64,000 nucleotides of DNA, taken from the IMG/VR virus record IMGVR_UViG_3300027782_003601, positions 1 to 64,000 of that record. One strand, 5' to 3'. The notes beneath the pieces are model-generated. The model did not search any database. It was given only the letters and a program-made list of their open reading frames with translations, and was not told the DNA's origin. This stretch comes from a virus. The translations under genes were made by a program, and so were the position numbers. Of the stretch, positions 21,549-30,120 are shown in pieces (positions within the stretch are counted from its first letter, which is position 1; each line of letters opens with the position of its first letter).

Positions 21549-21809
21549 ATGGCAGAATTTAGTAAACAATATTGTGAGATTCACGACCCAGAAATGCCTT
21601 GGGATTTTGATATTGAAGAAATTGCAACAGAAATACCAAGAGGATATTACAAATCAATCATATGTGAAGGATTTGGTTTCGTTGGTATTGGGGTTGGAAT
21701 GAATGGTGATATACAATTACTATTCGCAGATAAAATTGGTGATGAATTTGACAAAGTAAATTACAATCACTTCATCAAAAAACAAAAAGAATCAACGGAT
21801 GGAATCTAA
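21549..21809 (+). CDS. Hypothetical protein
   Basis: 86 aa. Acidic N-terminus, a Gly-rich strand pair (EGFGFVGIGVGMNGDIQLLF) and a Lys-rich tail. Its end overlaps the next gene by 11 nt. No family recognised. Confidence 0.6.
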   Translation: MAEFSKQYCEIHDPEMPWDFDIEEIATEIPRGYYKSIICEGFGFVGIGVGMNGDIQLLFADKIGDEFDKVNYNHFIKKQKESTDGI

Positions 21810-21999
21810 AAAAGAACAACATTTAGAGTTGATGGATAGAATACATATAGCATCAATTAATTTAGATGACCACATTTTAAATCACCCTATTTCATTGGAA
21901 AATTCAGATGTAAAATATCATTTAGAATTAGCATTGGATAATTTATTAATAGCATACTCAAACTTAGGTTATATATCAGATGAAAATAACTCACATTAG
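21799..21999 (+). CDS. Small helical hypothetical protein
   Basis: 66 aa, almost wholly helical (LELMDRIHIASINLDDHIL, YHLELALDNLLIAYSNLG). Overlaps both neighbours, which points to translational coupling. Unknown. Confidence 0.6.
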   Translation: MESKKEQHLELMDRIHIASINLDDHILNHPISLENSDVKYHLELALDNLLIAYSNLGYISDENNSH

Positions 22000-22735
22000 T
22001 GATACACACAATCACCACTCAAAACTTCAAGAAGACCTGCCAGGTGGAGACCTTTTAATCCATAGTGGTGATTTTACATCCATTGGTAGAAGGTCTGAAA
22101 TTGAACGATTTATCAAATGGTTCAACAAAATAGATAACTACACAAACAAAGTATTTATCGCAGGTAATCACGACTTAACATTTGAATCGGAAGTATTACA
22201 ACGTAAGAAAGCAGATTGGTTTGATGGACCTAAAGTGTATGAAGAACCTGCTGATGAAGCAAAACCACAATGGTTATGTGAATTGTTGGAAGTTGGATTA
22301 GCAGGTGGTGTATTCTATTTGGAAAACGAAAGCATTACACTAGCTGGCGTAAAGATTTGGGGTTCTCCTTTCTCTCCTACATTTGGTAGAGATTGGGCAT
22401 TCAATGTAAACAGAGGAGCAGATTCAATCCAAATGTGGAATCAAATACCAGAGGATACCGATATTGTAATTACTCACGGACCTATGTATGGAGCATTAGA
22501 TGTAGCATATAATAGTGGATTGCCAGTTGGATGTGAAGACCTTTACAATAGATTACAGGTTGTAAAACCACATCTACACTTTTGTGGACACGTTCACGAA
22601 GGTTATGGGTATAAGCAAGTAGGTGATATGTATTCCTTTAATGGTGCATCCGTATCATTGGAATATCAATATAAAAACAAACCAATTACTTTTGATTATA
22701 ATTTTAATACAAAAGATATAAACTTTTTAATGTAA
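21980..22735 (+). CDS. MPPED-like metallophosphoesterase
   Basis: 251 aa. Motifs ISDTHNHH, LIHSGDFTSIG, FIAGNHDL, ITHGPMYG and CGHVHEGYG are the full set of metal ligands of calcineurin-like enzymes; the order and spacing resemble the MPPED1/2 group. One of three phosphoesterases in the window. Substrate unknown; cyclic or phosphodiester nucleotides are plausible. Confidence 0.85.
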   Translation: MKITHISDTHNHHSKLQEDLPGGDLLIHSGDFTSIGRRSEIERFIKWFNKIDNYTNKVFIAGNHDLTFESEVLQRKKADWFDGPKVYEEPADEAKPQWLCELLEVGLAGGVFYLENESITLAGVKIWGSPFSPTFGRDWAFNVNRGADSIQMWNQIPEDTDIVITHGPMYGALDVAYNSGLPVGCEDLYNRLQVVKPHLHFCGHVHEGYGYKQVGDMYSFNGASVSLEYQYKNKPITFDYNFNTKDINFLM

Positions 22736-22736
22736 T

Positions 22737-23303
22737 ATGACAACACGATACAGAATATGGGAATTTATTAGATATGGTATCCTAAGATTTTTTACAAACA
22801 TTTGGAGATTCCGCAGGGAATTATACAACCATCAATGGTGGGATTATCATTATACATTGGAGATGATTCATCGTTCTTTATCTATTATGGTTGTTAAATT
22901 AGAGAAGGATGGGATTGAAGAAAATATCAGTAGAGGTAAGAAAGTTGCTAAAATTAAAAGAGCAATTCAATTATTAGACAATCGTTTGAATGATACTTAT
23001 ATTGAACAAGCAGAAGCAGAATTCGGTAAATTGCATTTGAAGCCATTGGAGTCTGAAGATTTAGGAAATGGGACTAGTAGATTATTGGATACCAACACCA
23101 AAGAAGAAAACGAACATAACAAAAGAGTATTCAAATTAGCATCTACAATAGATGATAGAGAATGGAGAGAGTTGTGGAATATCTTTAAAGGACAATCTAT
23201 TTTAGATTATGAGAAATATTTTAAAACAATACCAAAAGAAGAACAAGCAGATGGGTGGAACAACTGGTACAATGGTTCTGATATGAGGGGGTGGTGGGAT
23301 TAA
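22737..23303 (+). CDS. Conserved phage-type hypothetical protein
   Basis: 188 aa with aromatic/basic N-terminus (WEFIRYGILRFFTNIWRFRRELYN), helical middle and Trp-rich C-terminus (ADGWNNWYNGSDMRGWWD). One nt after the phosphoesterase. No function assigned. Confidence 0.65.
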   Translation: MTTRYRIWEFIRYGILRFFTNIWRFRRELYNHQWWDYHYTLEMIHRSLSIMVVKLEKDGIEENISRGKKVAKIKRAIQLLDNRLNDTYIEQAEAEFGKLHLKPLESEDLGNGTSRLLDTNTKEENEHNKRVFKLASTIDDREWRELWNIFKGQSILDYEKYFKTIPKEEQADGWNNWYNGSDMRGWWD

Positions 23304-23326
23304 TCGGATAACATAAATAAGATAAT

Positions 23327-23482
23327 ATGATAGTATTAGGATTAGTAGCATTTCTAGCATTAGGATATATTTGTTGGATATGGGTTAAAGGAATTGATTA
23401 TATGAAAGAAAATCATCCCGATTATAAAGGAGATGATTTATTCGGTAAGTTTGATGAAAATGATAAAAACCAAATAGCATAA
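23327..23482 (+). CDS. Small single-pass membrane protein
   Basis: 51 aa: transmembrane helix MIVLGLVAFLALGYICWIW, then a charged tail rich in Asp and Lys. Too short for typical gene calls, but placed cleanly between two genes. Confidence 0.55.
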   Translation: MIVLGLVAFLALGYICWIWVKGIDYMKENHPDYKGDDLFGKFDENDKNQIA

Positions 23483-23497
23483 TTTAAATTAAATACA

Positions 23498-23782
23498 ATG
23501 ATAGAATTTATTAACAAATACCAAAAATTTATTACAGGAGCAGGAGCATTATCAGTATTGATTTTGTGTCACTTTCAAGAAATTGAAATCAGAGAGTTAA
23601 GAGCATCTTTAAAAAGAGTAGCTGAAACTAAAAACGCAATAGCAAAGATTGATTCAATGCAAAAGGATTTGTATCAAGCATCCGTTATTATAGATAAGTA
23701 TGATAGAGCAATTGATGAGTTCAAACAAACTAATCCAACAGAAGCAGCAAAATTAGAACATAATATTCATACAATAGACTAA
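23498..23782 (+). CDS. Membrane-anchored coiled-coil small protein
   Basis: 94 aa. Possible N-terminal anchor (FITGAGALSVLILCHF), then a coiled coil over most of the remaining length. Possible phage spanin-like or lysis accessory, unproved. Confidence 0.6.
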   Translation: MIEFINKYQKFITGAGALSVLILCHFQEIEIRELRASLKRVAETKNAIAKIDSMQKDLYQASVIIDKYDRAIDEFKQTNPTEAAKLEHNIHTID

Positions 23783-23946
23783 TGGAAGTAGAACAATTTA
23801 CAATAATTAAAAATCTTCTTGAAGAAATAAGAGATTTGTTAGCAACCAATCAATCACAACCAACAACAAAAATCACAGTAGTTGGTAATGGACAAGGTCA
23901 GAAAACAACAAAAGGATTGAAATCGGATGAAGATTTTTCTTTATAA
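23782..23946 (+). CDS. Small hypothetical protein
   Basis: 54 aa, start overlapping the preceding stop (TAATG). Helical N-terminus (IIKNLLEEIRDLLATN), Gln/Thr-rich middle, acidic end. Unknown. Confidence 0.55.
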   Translation: MEVEQFTIIKNLLEEIRDLLATNQSQPTTKITVVGNGQGQKTTKGLKSDEDFSL

Positions 23947-23966
23947 AAATATATTTTAGAAAAGGC

Positions 23967-23996
23967 TTGACATTTTGCGAATAATTGTGTATATTG
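23967..23996 (+). promoter_or_regulatory. Promoter (TTGAC / TATATTG)
   Basis: TTGAC 23967, TATATTG 23990. Followed by a GAGAGTGAGAG leader with a GAGA/TCTC hairpin and AACCCCTTT before the ATG at 24048. Confidence 0.7.
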
Positions 23997-24047
23997 TAAG
24001 GTAATTGAGAGTGAGAGACGTTTCTCCTCTTTTAACCCCTTTCCGAT

Positions 24048-24266
24048 ATGACTTTTTTAAAAATGTGTGCTTCTTACGATTCTTATTTCAATTATTTATT
24101 TGGTGATGTAAACCAGATTTCAGGTTTCAAACCAATTTCATCTAAAAAAGACATTGTTGATTTGATTATCAAAAATGATTTGATGTATCACAACAATTAC
24201 ATCTCCAAATCAATCTACAAAAGAGCAGAAAAACATTTGATAAAATGTTTAACAATTATTTCGTAA
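24048..24266 (+). CDS. Hypothetical early protein
   Basis: 72 aa, preceded by the recurring AACCCCTTTCCGAT leader just before ATG. Helical with a Tyr-rich start and basic C-terminal helix (KSIYKRAEKHLIKCL). Unknown. Confidence 0.6.
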   Translation: MTFLKMCASYDSYFNYLFGDVNQISGFKPISSKKDIVDLIIKNDLMYHNNYISKSIYKRAEKHLIKCLTIIS

Positions 24267-24271
24267 TATGC

Positions 24272-24301
24272 TTGACATTACGGATATTTTTTCGTATATT
24301 G
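24272..24301 (+). promoter_or_regulatory. Promoter (TTGAC / TATATTG)
   Basis: TTGAC 24272, TATATTG 24295. Drives the HEGSH/vWA gene. Confidence 0.7.
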
Positions 24302-24337
24302 TAGAATAATTAATAAAACAACATAAATTTCCGAGCT

Positions 24338-26566
24338 ATGAGTTTTTTCAACAAATTTAAGGGTACTGATTCAAAGAAATCGGCATCTTCCTATTGGTTT
24401 GATGAGCACGATTCATCCTATGATTATTTGGATTTATATTCAGATATGAGTGGTGATGAGTTAGCATCTTATAAGAAAACCAATGACCTTTATAAGTTAT
24501 CGGCAACCCGCAGAGCGATTGCTAACTTCGTTCAGATTGTAACACAGAAAAACATTCCTGTTTCATTTGCTACTAAATCTAACTCCTGTACAGATGGAGA
24601 GAAAGTTATTCTATCAGCAGATGTGGATAATAACTTTGACGTTTCTGTGGGTTTAGCATTACACGAAGGTTCTCACATTGTTCTTTCTGATTTTGGTTTA
24701 CTAACTGAAATGATTACGGCATTTGATACATATCGTTACGCAAAAATGGATATTGAACAACGTGGTGGTGGTGATATTGTTTCTAAAATTGAATACACCA
24801 TTAACAACTGTAAGTTCAAAGATGGTTTACGTGAAATGTACTATCCGACTGGAAAGATTGGTAGTAAAGTTTCAGTAGATATGGAAATCAAAAATCTAAT
24901 CGGTTCTCTAACCAATTGGATTGAAGATAGACGTATTGACCGTTACATTTACAATTCGGCACCTGGTTATAGAGATTACTACACATCTATGTATGATTTC
25001 TACTTCAATGATAAAGCAATTACTAAAGGTATTGCTTCAGATGAATATACGGATGAGAATATTGAATCTTATATGTTCCGTATCATTAACCTACATAATG
25101 AGAAAACAGACCTTTCTAAACTAAAAGGTTTGAGAGAAATCTATCGTTTGATTGACCTTAAAAACATTGACCGTTTGAAATCAACTGAAGATGTGTTTAA
25201 TCTTTCTATTGATGTTACTGCTATTATCTTAGATAACATTGCTTATAGTGCAGGTAGTGGTAAAGGTGGTGATAAAGGTGAAGTTGAAAAAGGTGATGGT
25301 AATCCGACCGGAGAAGCCGATGGTAATGGAGAATCAACCGATGGTGAAGGTGGTGAAGGTGATGGTATCCAAATGGAAGCCGGTGATGATTTTGAAGGAA
25401 CTGATTCAGATGGTGATTCTGATGGAGATACTTCATCTACTTCCGATATCAAAAAAGGTAAAGAAACTTTATCTGCTAGTTCTAAAAGACAATTGGATAA
25501 GAAAATCCAAAAGCAAAAAGACTTCTTAGATGGTAAGATTAAGAAGAAACAAATCTCTAAAGGTGAAGCTGAAAAATTACAAAACATTGTAGATTCAGAT
25601 ACGCAAGTTGTTAGAGTTGGTAATGATTACGAAACAAAATACTCAATTACTAAAGGTGTGGATTGTATTGTAGTTAAGAACTTAACAGAAAATTTGTTAG
25701 AGCAGGAAGATTTTCCTTTCTCTAGAATTGATTGGAAAACTAAGAAACCTTACGAATGGGCAATTGATGATGTAACCAAAGGAATTACATTAGGAAACAT
25801 ATTAGGTAAGAAATTGCAAGTTCGTAATGAGAGTCGTGAAACGGTTTACAGTAGATTAACCAAAGGTAAGATTGATGGTAGAATGGTTGCTTCATTAGGA
25901 TACAATAATGAGAATGTGTTTTATACAAAGGATGTAGACCAATATAAGAAAGCAAACTTACACATCTCTATTGACTATTCTGGTTCTATGAGTGGTGATA
26001 AGTTACGAAAGGCAATCACATCTACGGTAGCAATTGTTAAAGCATGCCAGATGGCAAGAAACATTAATGTGCAAGTATCCATTCGTTCTACAGATAGTAG
26101 TTACAAAGCATTACCTTACATCGCAGTTGTGTATGATTCTACAAAGAATACATTTAGACAATTCTGTAAGTATATGAGTATCTTACAAGCAAACAATACT
26201 ACACCAGAAGGTTTATGTTTTGAAGCAATTCAAAAACAATTAATCCCATCATCCAATGATACGGATTCTTATTTCTTAAACTTTTCTGATGGACAACCTT
26301 GTTATTCTATTGGTACGGCTGATGATTCTATTAACTATCAAGGAGAAGCAGCAGCAGAACACACAAAGAAACAGATAAACAAAATGAGAAATGCTGGAAT
26401 TAATACTTTATCGTATTTCATTTCAGATTATTCAGAGGAAAGAATTCAAAGTACCGGAGATTGGAAAATATTCCAAAAGTGTTACGGAAAGGATGCCAAA
26501 GCAGTAAACGTAGAAAATATGATGCAAGTAGCAAAAACAATGAACGAATTGTTTTTATCAAAGTAA
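24338..26566 (+). CDS. vWA-domain protein with N-terminal HEGSH metallopeptidase-like motif
   Basis: 742 aa. HEGSH at 109-113 (HExxH type) in VGLALHEGSHIVLSDFG suggests a zinc site. A very acidic Gly/Asp linker spans about 305-370. The C-terminal vWA domain has the MIDAS motif DYSGSMSGDK near 546, then STDSSYKALPYIAVVYD and FSDGQP. The arrangement resembles the DUF2201-type proteins that accompany MoxR ATPases. A strong terminator follows. With the AAA+ gene at 26982 it forms a chelatase-like remodelling pair. Confidence 0.85.
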   Translation: MSFFNKFKGTDSKKSASSYWFDEHDSSYDYLDLYSDMSGDELASYKKTNDLYKLSATRRAIANFVQIVTQKNIPVSFATKSNSCTDGEKVILSADVDNNFDVSVGLALHEGSHIVLSDFGLLTEMITAFDTYRYAKMDIEQRGGGDIVSKIEYTINNCKFKDGLREMYYPTGKIGSKVSVDMEIKNLIGSLTNWIEDRRIDRYIYNSAPGYRDYYTSMYDFYFNDKAITKGIASDEYTDENIESYMFRIINLHNEKTDLSKLKGLREIYRLIDLKNIDRLKSTEDVFNLSIDVTAIILDNIAYSAGSGKGGDKGEVEKGDGNPTGEADGNGESTDGEGGEGDGIQMEAGDDFEGTDSDGDSDGDTSSTSDIKKGKETLSASSKRQLDKKIQKQKDFLDGKIKKKQISKGEAEKLQNIVDSDTQVVRVGNDYETKYSITKGVDCIVVKNLTENLLEQEDFPFSRIDWKTKKPYEWAIDDVTKGITLGNILGKKLQVRNESRETVYSRLTKGKIDGRMVASLGYNNENVFYTKDVDQYKKANLHISIDYSGSMSGDKLRKAITSTVAIVKACQMARNINVQVSIRSTDSSYKALPYIAVVYDSTKNTFRQFCKYMSILQANNTTPEGLCFEAIQKQLIPSSNDTDSYFLNFSDGQPCYSIGTADDSINYQGEAAAEHTKKQINKMRNAGINTLSYFISDYSEERIQSTGDWKIFQKCYGKDAKAVNVENMMQVAKTMNELFLSK

Positions 26567-26587
26567 AGCTCGGAAAGCGGTAAGATT

Positions 26588-26612
26588 GGGGACCTAAAAA
26601 ATCCCCTTTTTT
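26588..26612 (+). terminator. Rho-independent terminator
   Basis: GGGGA (26588-26592) pairs with TCCCC (26602-26606), followed by six T residues. Confidence 0.7.
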
Positions 26613-26635
26613 ATTAAAAGTTTTTTACAAATTGC

Positions 26636-26665
26636 TTGTTTAATTGCGTAAAATTTTGTATATTG
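26636..26665 (+). promoter_or_regulatory. Promoter (TTGTT / TATATTG)
   Basis: TTGTT 26636, TATATTG 26659. Drives the small gene at 26694. Confidence 0.6.
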
Positions 26666-26693
26666 CATAGTATTAATTGATAAACGAAACATT

Positions 26694-26882
26694 ATGAGCT
26701 TAACGAAACAGTATTATTTTGACCAATTGGGATTTGATACCAATTCCATCTACGATGATGTGGAATACAATAACCCACCATTAGATTTGTTTTCTGATGA
26801 AATCCAATGCGAGTTTACAGACCAACAAATTTACGAAGCAGAGTTACTCTCCGATTATCTGCGAGAAGCAGGAAATATTTAA
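26694..26882 (+). CDS. Small acidic protein between vWA and MoxR genes
   Basis: 62 aa, acidic (IYDDVEYNNPPLDLFSDEIQCEF), helical end. Its place between the two partners of the vWA/MoxR pair suggests an adaptor or substrate, but nothing in the sequence shows it. Confidence 0.6.
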   Translation: MSLTKQYYFDQLGFDTNSIYDDVEYNNPPLDLFSDEIQCEFTDQQIYEAELLSDYLREAGNI

Positions 26883-26901
26883 AAAATAATTGAAGTTTTG
26901 C

Positions 26902-26931
26902 TTGACTTTCTCATCAGAATTTCGTATATTG
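26902..26931 (+). promoter_or_regulatory. Promoter (TTGAC / TATATTG)
   Basis: TTGAC 26902, TATATTG 26925. Drives the MoxR ATPase. Leader ends AACCCCTTTTATT before ATG. Confidence 0.75.
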
Positions 26932-26981
26932 TAGAATAAATTATTAATAACGATAAACTTTTAATCTTAACCCCTTTTATT

Positions 26982-28211
26982 ATGGCTACCAATTTGAAAA
27001 AATCCGATGTTATTGTAGGTTTCACTAACGAAATCTACCAAGTTATCCAATTAGGTCGTTCCTTTGCGATGTTGACCGTTGATAACAAACCTGCTTCCAA
27101 ATTAGCTGGTGTTTCTAAAGCCCGTATGAAACAGGCATTAGATGAAAACAAAGCCATTCGTGGTTATGTTTCCAAATCCGGCAAAACCACTTACAAACTT
27201 GTTGAAATTGATGAGTTTCGTAATCTCGCTCACCAAACTCCGGAAGTTAAATCTGAATCAGTTTCAGAAGCATTTGAAACACATGAAGCACTAAAATCAT
27301 TCATTCACGACAAAGGTTATTCATTCAAACCAAAAGGTTTATTTATGGATGAATTGAAGTGGAAGTACTTACTTCGTTCAGCAGTTAGAGGTAAGAACAT
27401 TATGATGACAGGACCGACTGGTTGTGGTAAAACCTTAGCCGCTCAATCATTGGTTAAATCTCTTAATCGTCCTGATTTCTACTTCAACTTAGGAGCAACG
27501 CAAGACCCGAGAGCAACTTTGATTGGTAACACTCACTTTGATAAAGTGAAAGGTACTTTCTTCTCTGAATCTGCGTTTGTTAAAGCAATCAAAACTCCTA
27601 ACTCAATCGTATTATTAGATGAGTTAAGTAGAGCACATCCAGAAGCATGGAACATTTTGATGACTGTGTTGGATGCAGGACAACGTTACTTACGTTTAGA
27701 TGAGGCAGACGGTTCTCCAATCGTTAAGGTTGCAGAAGGTGTTACATTCATCGCAACTGCTAACATTGGTAATGAGTATACATCAACCCGTATTATGGAC
27801 CGTGCAATTATGGACCGATTCGTAACGATTGAAATGAGCTTGTTGGATAAGGATTCGGAATTTGATTTGTTAAAACTTATCTATCCAGAAGCTGATGAAT
27901 ATTCATTGAATGCATTAGCAGAGATTGCCTCTACAACACGTGAGTTAATTAAAACGGATGCCAGTAAGATTTCAACAATCTTATCTACTCGTACTAACGT
28001 AGAAGCAGCCGGTTTGGTTTACGATGGTTTCACATTGTTAGAAGCCGCTGAGATTGCTATCTTACCTTACTTCTCCGCTGATGGTGGTTTAGATTCGGAA
28101 AGAACCTTTATGAAGCAGTTAGTTCAAAAATACATCAAATCTGAAAATGGTGAGGAAAATAAACTCTTCAATGAAGTAGAAGATTCAACCGAAGAAACTA
28201 TCGTTTGGTAG
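26982..28211 (+). CDS. MoxR/CbbQ-type AAA+ ATPase
   Basis: 409 aa. An N-terminal domain (1-90) is separate from the AAA+ core: Walker A GPTGCGKT near 144-151, Walker B VLLDELSRAH near 208, sensor 1 FIATANIG, arginine-finger region RIMDRAIMDRF. The family uses ATP hydrolysis with a vWA partner to remodel or metallate proteins; that partner is the gene at 24338. Each has its own promoter. In a phage the likely client is a virion or host protein. Confidence 0.9.
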   Translation: MATNLKKSDVIVGFTNEIYQVIQLGRSFAMLTVDNKPASKLAGVSKARMKQALDENKAIRGYVSKSGKTTYKLVEIDEFRNLAHQTPEVKSESVSEAFETHEALKSFIHDKGYSFKPKGLFMDELKWKYLLRSAVRGKNIMMTGPTGCGKTLAAQSLVKSLNRPDFYFNLGATQDPRATLIGNTHFDKVKGTFFSESAFVKAIKTPNSIVLLDELSRAHPEAWNILMTVLDAGQRYLRLDEADGSPIVKVAEGVTFIATANIGNEYTSTRIMDRAIMDRFVTIEMSLLDKDSEFDLLKLIYPEADEYSLNALAEIASTTRELIKTDASKISTILSTRTNVEAAGLVYDGFTLLEAAEIAILPYFSADGGLDSERTFMKQLVQKYIKSENGEENKLFNEVEDSTEETIVW

Positions 28212-28236
28212 CGGTAGTTTTAAAGGGGGGTTTAAA

Positions 28237-28268
28237 TGGGGGAGTGGCTTCCACTCCTCCCATTTTTT
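28237..28268 (+). terminator. Strong rho-independent terminator
   Basis: GGGGGAGTGG (28238-28247) pairs with CCACTCCTCCC (28251-28261) around CTT, followed by ATTTTTT. Ends the MoxR transcript. Confidence 0.8.
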
Positions 28269-28310
28269 ACCTAATAACTCCCAATTTTTAAACTCTAAAA
28301 TTTTATAGAA

Positions 28311-28571
28311 ATGACAACATTTAACGATTTAACATTTAACAGACTACCCGATGGTATGGGTATTCAATGCCGTATTGATTTTCCAAACGGATATGGTGCA
28401 AGTATAGTAAAAGGTCCTTATACCTATGGTGGAAGAGACGGATTATTTGAATTAGCAGTATTAGGTTCAGGTGGTGAAATATCATATGAAACACCAATTA
28501 CAGATGATGTGGTTGGATATTTAACAGAAGATGGAGTATCGGCATTATTAGCAGAGATTGAATTACTATGA
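28311..28571 (+). CDS. Hypothetical protein
   Basis: 86 aa, strand-rich with Gly turns ([35 protein letters not shown]) and a helical end. Overlaps the next gene by ATGA. Unknown. Confidence 0.6.
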   Translation: MTTFNDLTFNRLPDGMGIQCRIDFPNGYGASIVKGPYTYGGRDGLFELAVLGSGGEISYETPITDDVVGYLTEDGVSALLAEIELL

Positions 28572-28759
28572 GACGTAAAGAATATACCAAAGATAAGGTA
28601 AAACAAATGCGTGTAAATAGAAACACGTTGAAACCGATTGACCCATTAGTTGCTGATTTATATGCCAAAAAAGTTGGTAAGTTGCGAGCAGCGGGACACT
28701 TTACAATTGATGGGTTTAAAAAACTTATTAAAAAAGAAGATGGTAAACTTGGGGGTTGA
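28568..28759 (+). CDS. Small basic protein
   Basis: 63 aa, Lys/Arg-rich, single domain of helices, ends [13 protein letters not shown]. Possibly nucleic-acid binding. Overlaps its predecessor by 4 nt. Confidence 0.55.
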   Translation: MRRKEYTKDKVKQMRVNRNTLKPIDPLVADLYAKKVGKLRAAGHFTIDGFKKLIKKEDGKLGG

Positions 28760-28937
28760 TGGTGGTAAAATTTACCAAACAGGGTTATCATTCAGCACCA
28801 TTCAAAGGAATGGACATGGTGAATCACCACACATTAGTGGGTATCTGGTATCGGCATCTGATGCTGACAAAGGTAAATACCGATTGAAGGGATGGTTTAA
28901 TGAGGATGGTACAATTAGAATAGAACTTGTAGATTAA
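28740..28937 (+). CDS. Small hypothetical protein
   Basis: 65 aa from ATG 28740, chosen because it overlaps the end of the previous gene by only 20 nt. Strand-rich (GGKIYQTGLSFSTIQRNG, YRLKGWFNEDGTIRIEL). Unknown. Confidence 0.5.
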   Translation: MVNLGVDGGKIYQTGLSFSTIQRNGHGESPHISGYLVSASDADKGKYRLKGWFNEDGTIRIELVD

Positions 28938-28943
28938 TAACAT

Positions 28944-29141
28944 ATGTGGTATTGGATTGGGTTGGTATGGTTATTGTTGTGTTATCCTTTAGCAAGAAAC
29001 ATTGATAAAGAAATGGCACAAGGTGATAATCCTTTAAGGTTTAACATTATTGTAAATCTATTAATATTTGTAAAAACTTTAATTATGATGCCAGTTTATT
29101 ATGTAATGGTTATTAAAAATATAATCGCAAATAAAAAATGA
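28944..29141 (+). CDS. Two-helix membrane protein
   Basis: 65 aa. Helices WYWIGLVWLLLCYPLA and NIIVNLLIFVKTLIMMPVYY flank a charged loop. Overlaps the next gene by 4 nt. Unknown role. Confidence 0.6.
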   Translation: MWYWIGLVWLLLCYPLARNIDKEMAQGDNPLRFNIIVNLLIFVKTLIMMPVYYVMVIKNIIANKK

Positions 29142-29272
29142 AAAATTTAAAACAACATTGGGAAGAATTTGTAGGAGACCCATCAGAATACCTACCTTAT
29201 TTACTTATTGCAGTTGGATTTGTAGTAGCAACCTATGTATTCGGATTATCATTCTATTCACACAATTTGTAA
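29138..29272 (+). CDS. Small single-pass membrane protein
   Basis: 44 aa. Charged N-terminus then YLPYLLIAVGFVVATYVFGL. Start ATGA overlaps the previous stop. Likely part of a membrane-protein pair. Confidence 0.5.
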   Translation: MKNLKQHWEEFVGDPSEYLPYLLIAVGFVVATYVFGLSFYSHNL

Positions 29273-29307
29273 AACTTAAAAATTCCTTAAAAAAAAGTAT
29301 ATTTTAC

Positions 29308-29338
29308 TTGGAATTTAGTAAAAAGTTTCGTATATTTG
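29308..29338 (+). promoter_or_regulatory. Bacteroidota-type promoter (TTGG / TATATTTG)
   Basis: TTGGAATT 29308, TATATTTG 29331-29338. Drives the lipoprotein. Confidence 0.75.
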
Positions 29339-29382
29339 TAAAACAATTTAAAATTAATAATTAACAATTAAACAATTAAACA

Positions 29383-29544
29383 ATGAAAAAAGTATTAGCA
29401 TTAGCTTTCGTAGCAACAATGGTGGTTTTATCTGCATGTGGTGGTTCTAAATCAGAAACAAACGCAGTAGCAGATTCAACAACAGTAGATTCAACGGTTA
29501 CACAAGCAGATTCTGTTGCGGCAGATTCGGCAGTAACTAAATAA
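29383..29544 (+). CDS. Small lipoprotein
   Basis: 53 aa. Lipoprotein signal MKKVLALAFVATMVVLSAC with lipobox LSAC; Cys at 19. The mature part is Ser/Thr/Ala/Asp-rich and repeats a short D-S-T/A-V unit. GGS after Cys would be the membrane-export-competent start. Could act at the outer membrane, for instance in superinfection exclusion (inference). Confidence 0.75.
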   Translation: MKKVLALAFVATMVVLSACGGSKSETNAVADSTTVDSTVTQADSVAADSAVTK

Positions 29545-29587
29545 GGGGAGTTAAGGAAAGTGCGGTTCGATTCCGCACTCCTCTCAA
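29545..29587 (+). pseudogene. tRNA remnant or T-arm-like hairpin
   Basis: AGTGCGG (29559-29565) and CCGCACT (29573-29579) enclose TTCGATT, an exact T-loop, followed by TCCTCTCA like an acceptor 3' strand; GGGGAG upstream could pair with it. D and anticodon arms are absent. It follows the lipoprotein gene directly. Confidence 0.45.
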
Positions 29588-29719
29588 TTACAAACTCGCA
29601 CCCACACCTAAGCGGTTATTCTCCGATTACTTTATCAATTATTACACAAAGCAGTTTGTATTTCAATAGTGGTTATATGGGTAGCCACTATTTTTTTTGA
29701 ACTTTAAACACTAACATAT

Positions 29720-29959
29720 ATGGCAAAATTAGAATATCCATTAGAAGTATTGCAACACGCTGAATCGGTACTAATGAAACGAATTAGAGAAATGCGTGAT
29801 GGGAAACCAAAGGATGTAGCAAAGGATAAATTGTATCAAATTAGGGATGCAATCGGTTTAGTTAAAGAATATGGAGTTGTATCGGAACAAGTAGAAGAAT
29901 TAGAAGAGGAAAAGATGATTCAATACTTTACCCACAATCCACCAATTGCAGAAGCATAA
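29720..29959 (+). CDS. Helical hypothetical protein
   Basis: 79 aa, highly helical (LEVLQHAESVLMKRIREMRDG, LVKEYGVVSEQVEELEEEKM). Followed by a terminator. Unknown. Confidence 0.6.
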   Translation: MAKLEYPLEVLQHAESVLMKRIREMRDGKPKDVAKDKLYQIRDAIGLVKEYGVVSEQVEELEEEKMIQYFTHNPPIAEA

Positions 29960-29961
29960 CA

Positions 29962-29989
29962 AAAACTCTCACATAAATGTGGGAGTTTT
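29962..29989 (+). terminator. Rho-independent terminator
   Basis: AAAACTCTCACA (29962-29973) pairs with TGTGGGAGTTTT (29978-29989) with one G-T pair, loop TAAA. Confidence 0.8.
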
Positions 29990-30044
29990 CTTATTTAGAA
30001 CCATTATAAATTTCTAAACTTTTTAAAAGTTTTTTGGTAAAGGC

Positions 30045-30075
30045 TTGACTTTTAACTTAGAATTTTGTACCTTAG
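30045..30075 (+). promoter_or_regulatory. Promoter (TTGAC / TACCTTAG)
   Basis: TTGAC 30045, TACCTTAG 30068. Leader with GAGAG and AAACCCCCTTT before ATG 30121. Confidence 0.65.
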
Positions 30076-30120
30076 ATAAACAATGAGAGTTCAACTTTAA
30101 AATCTAAAACCCCCTTTATT

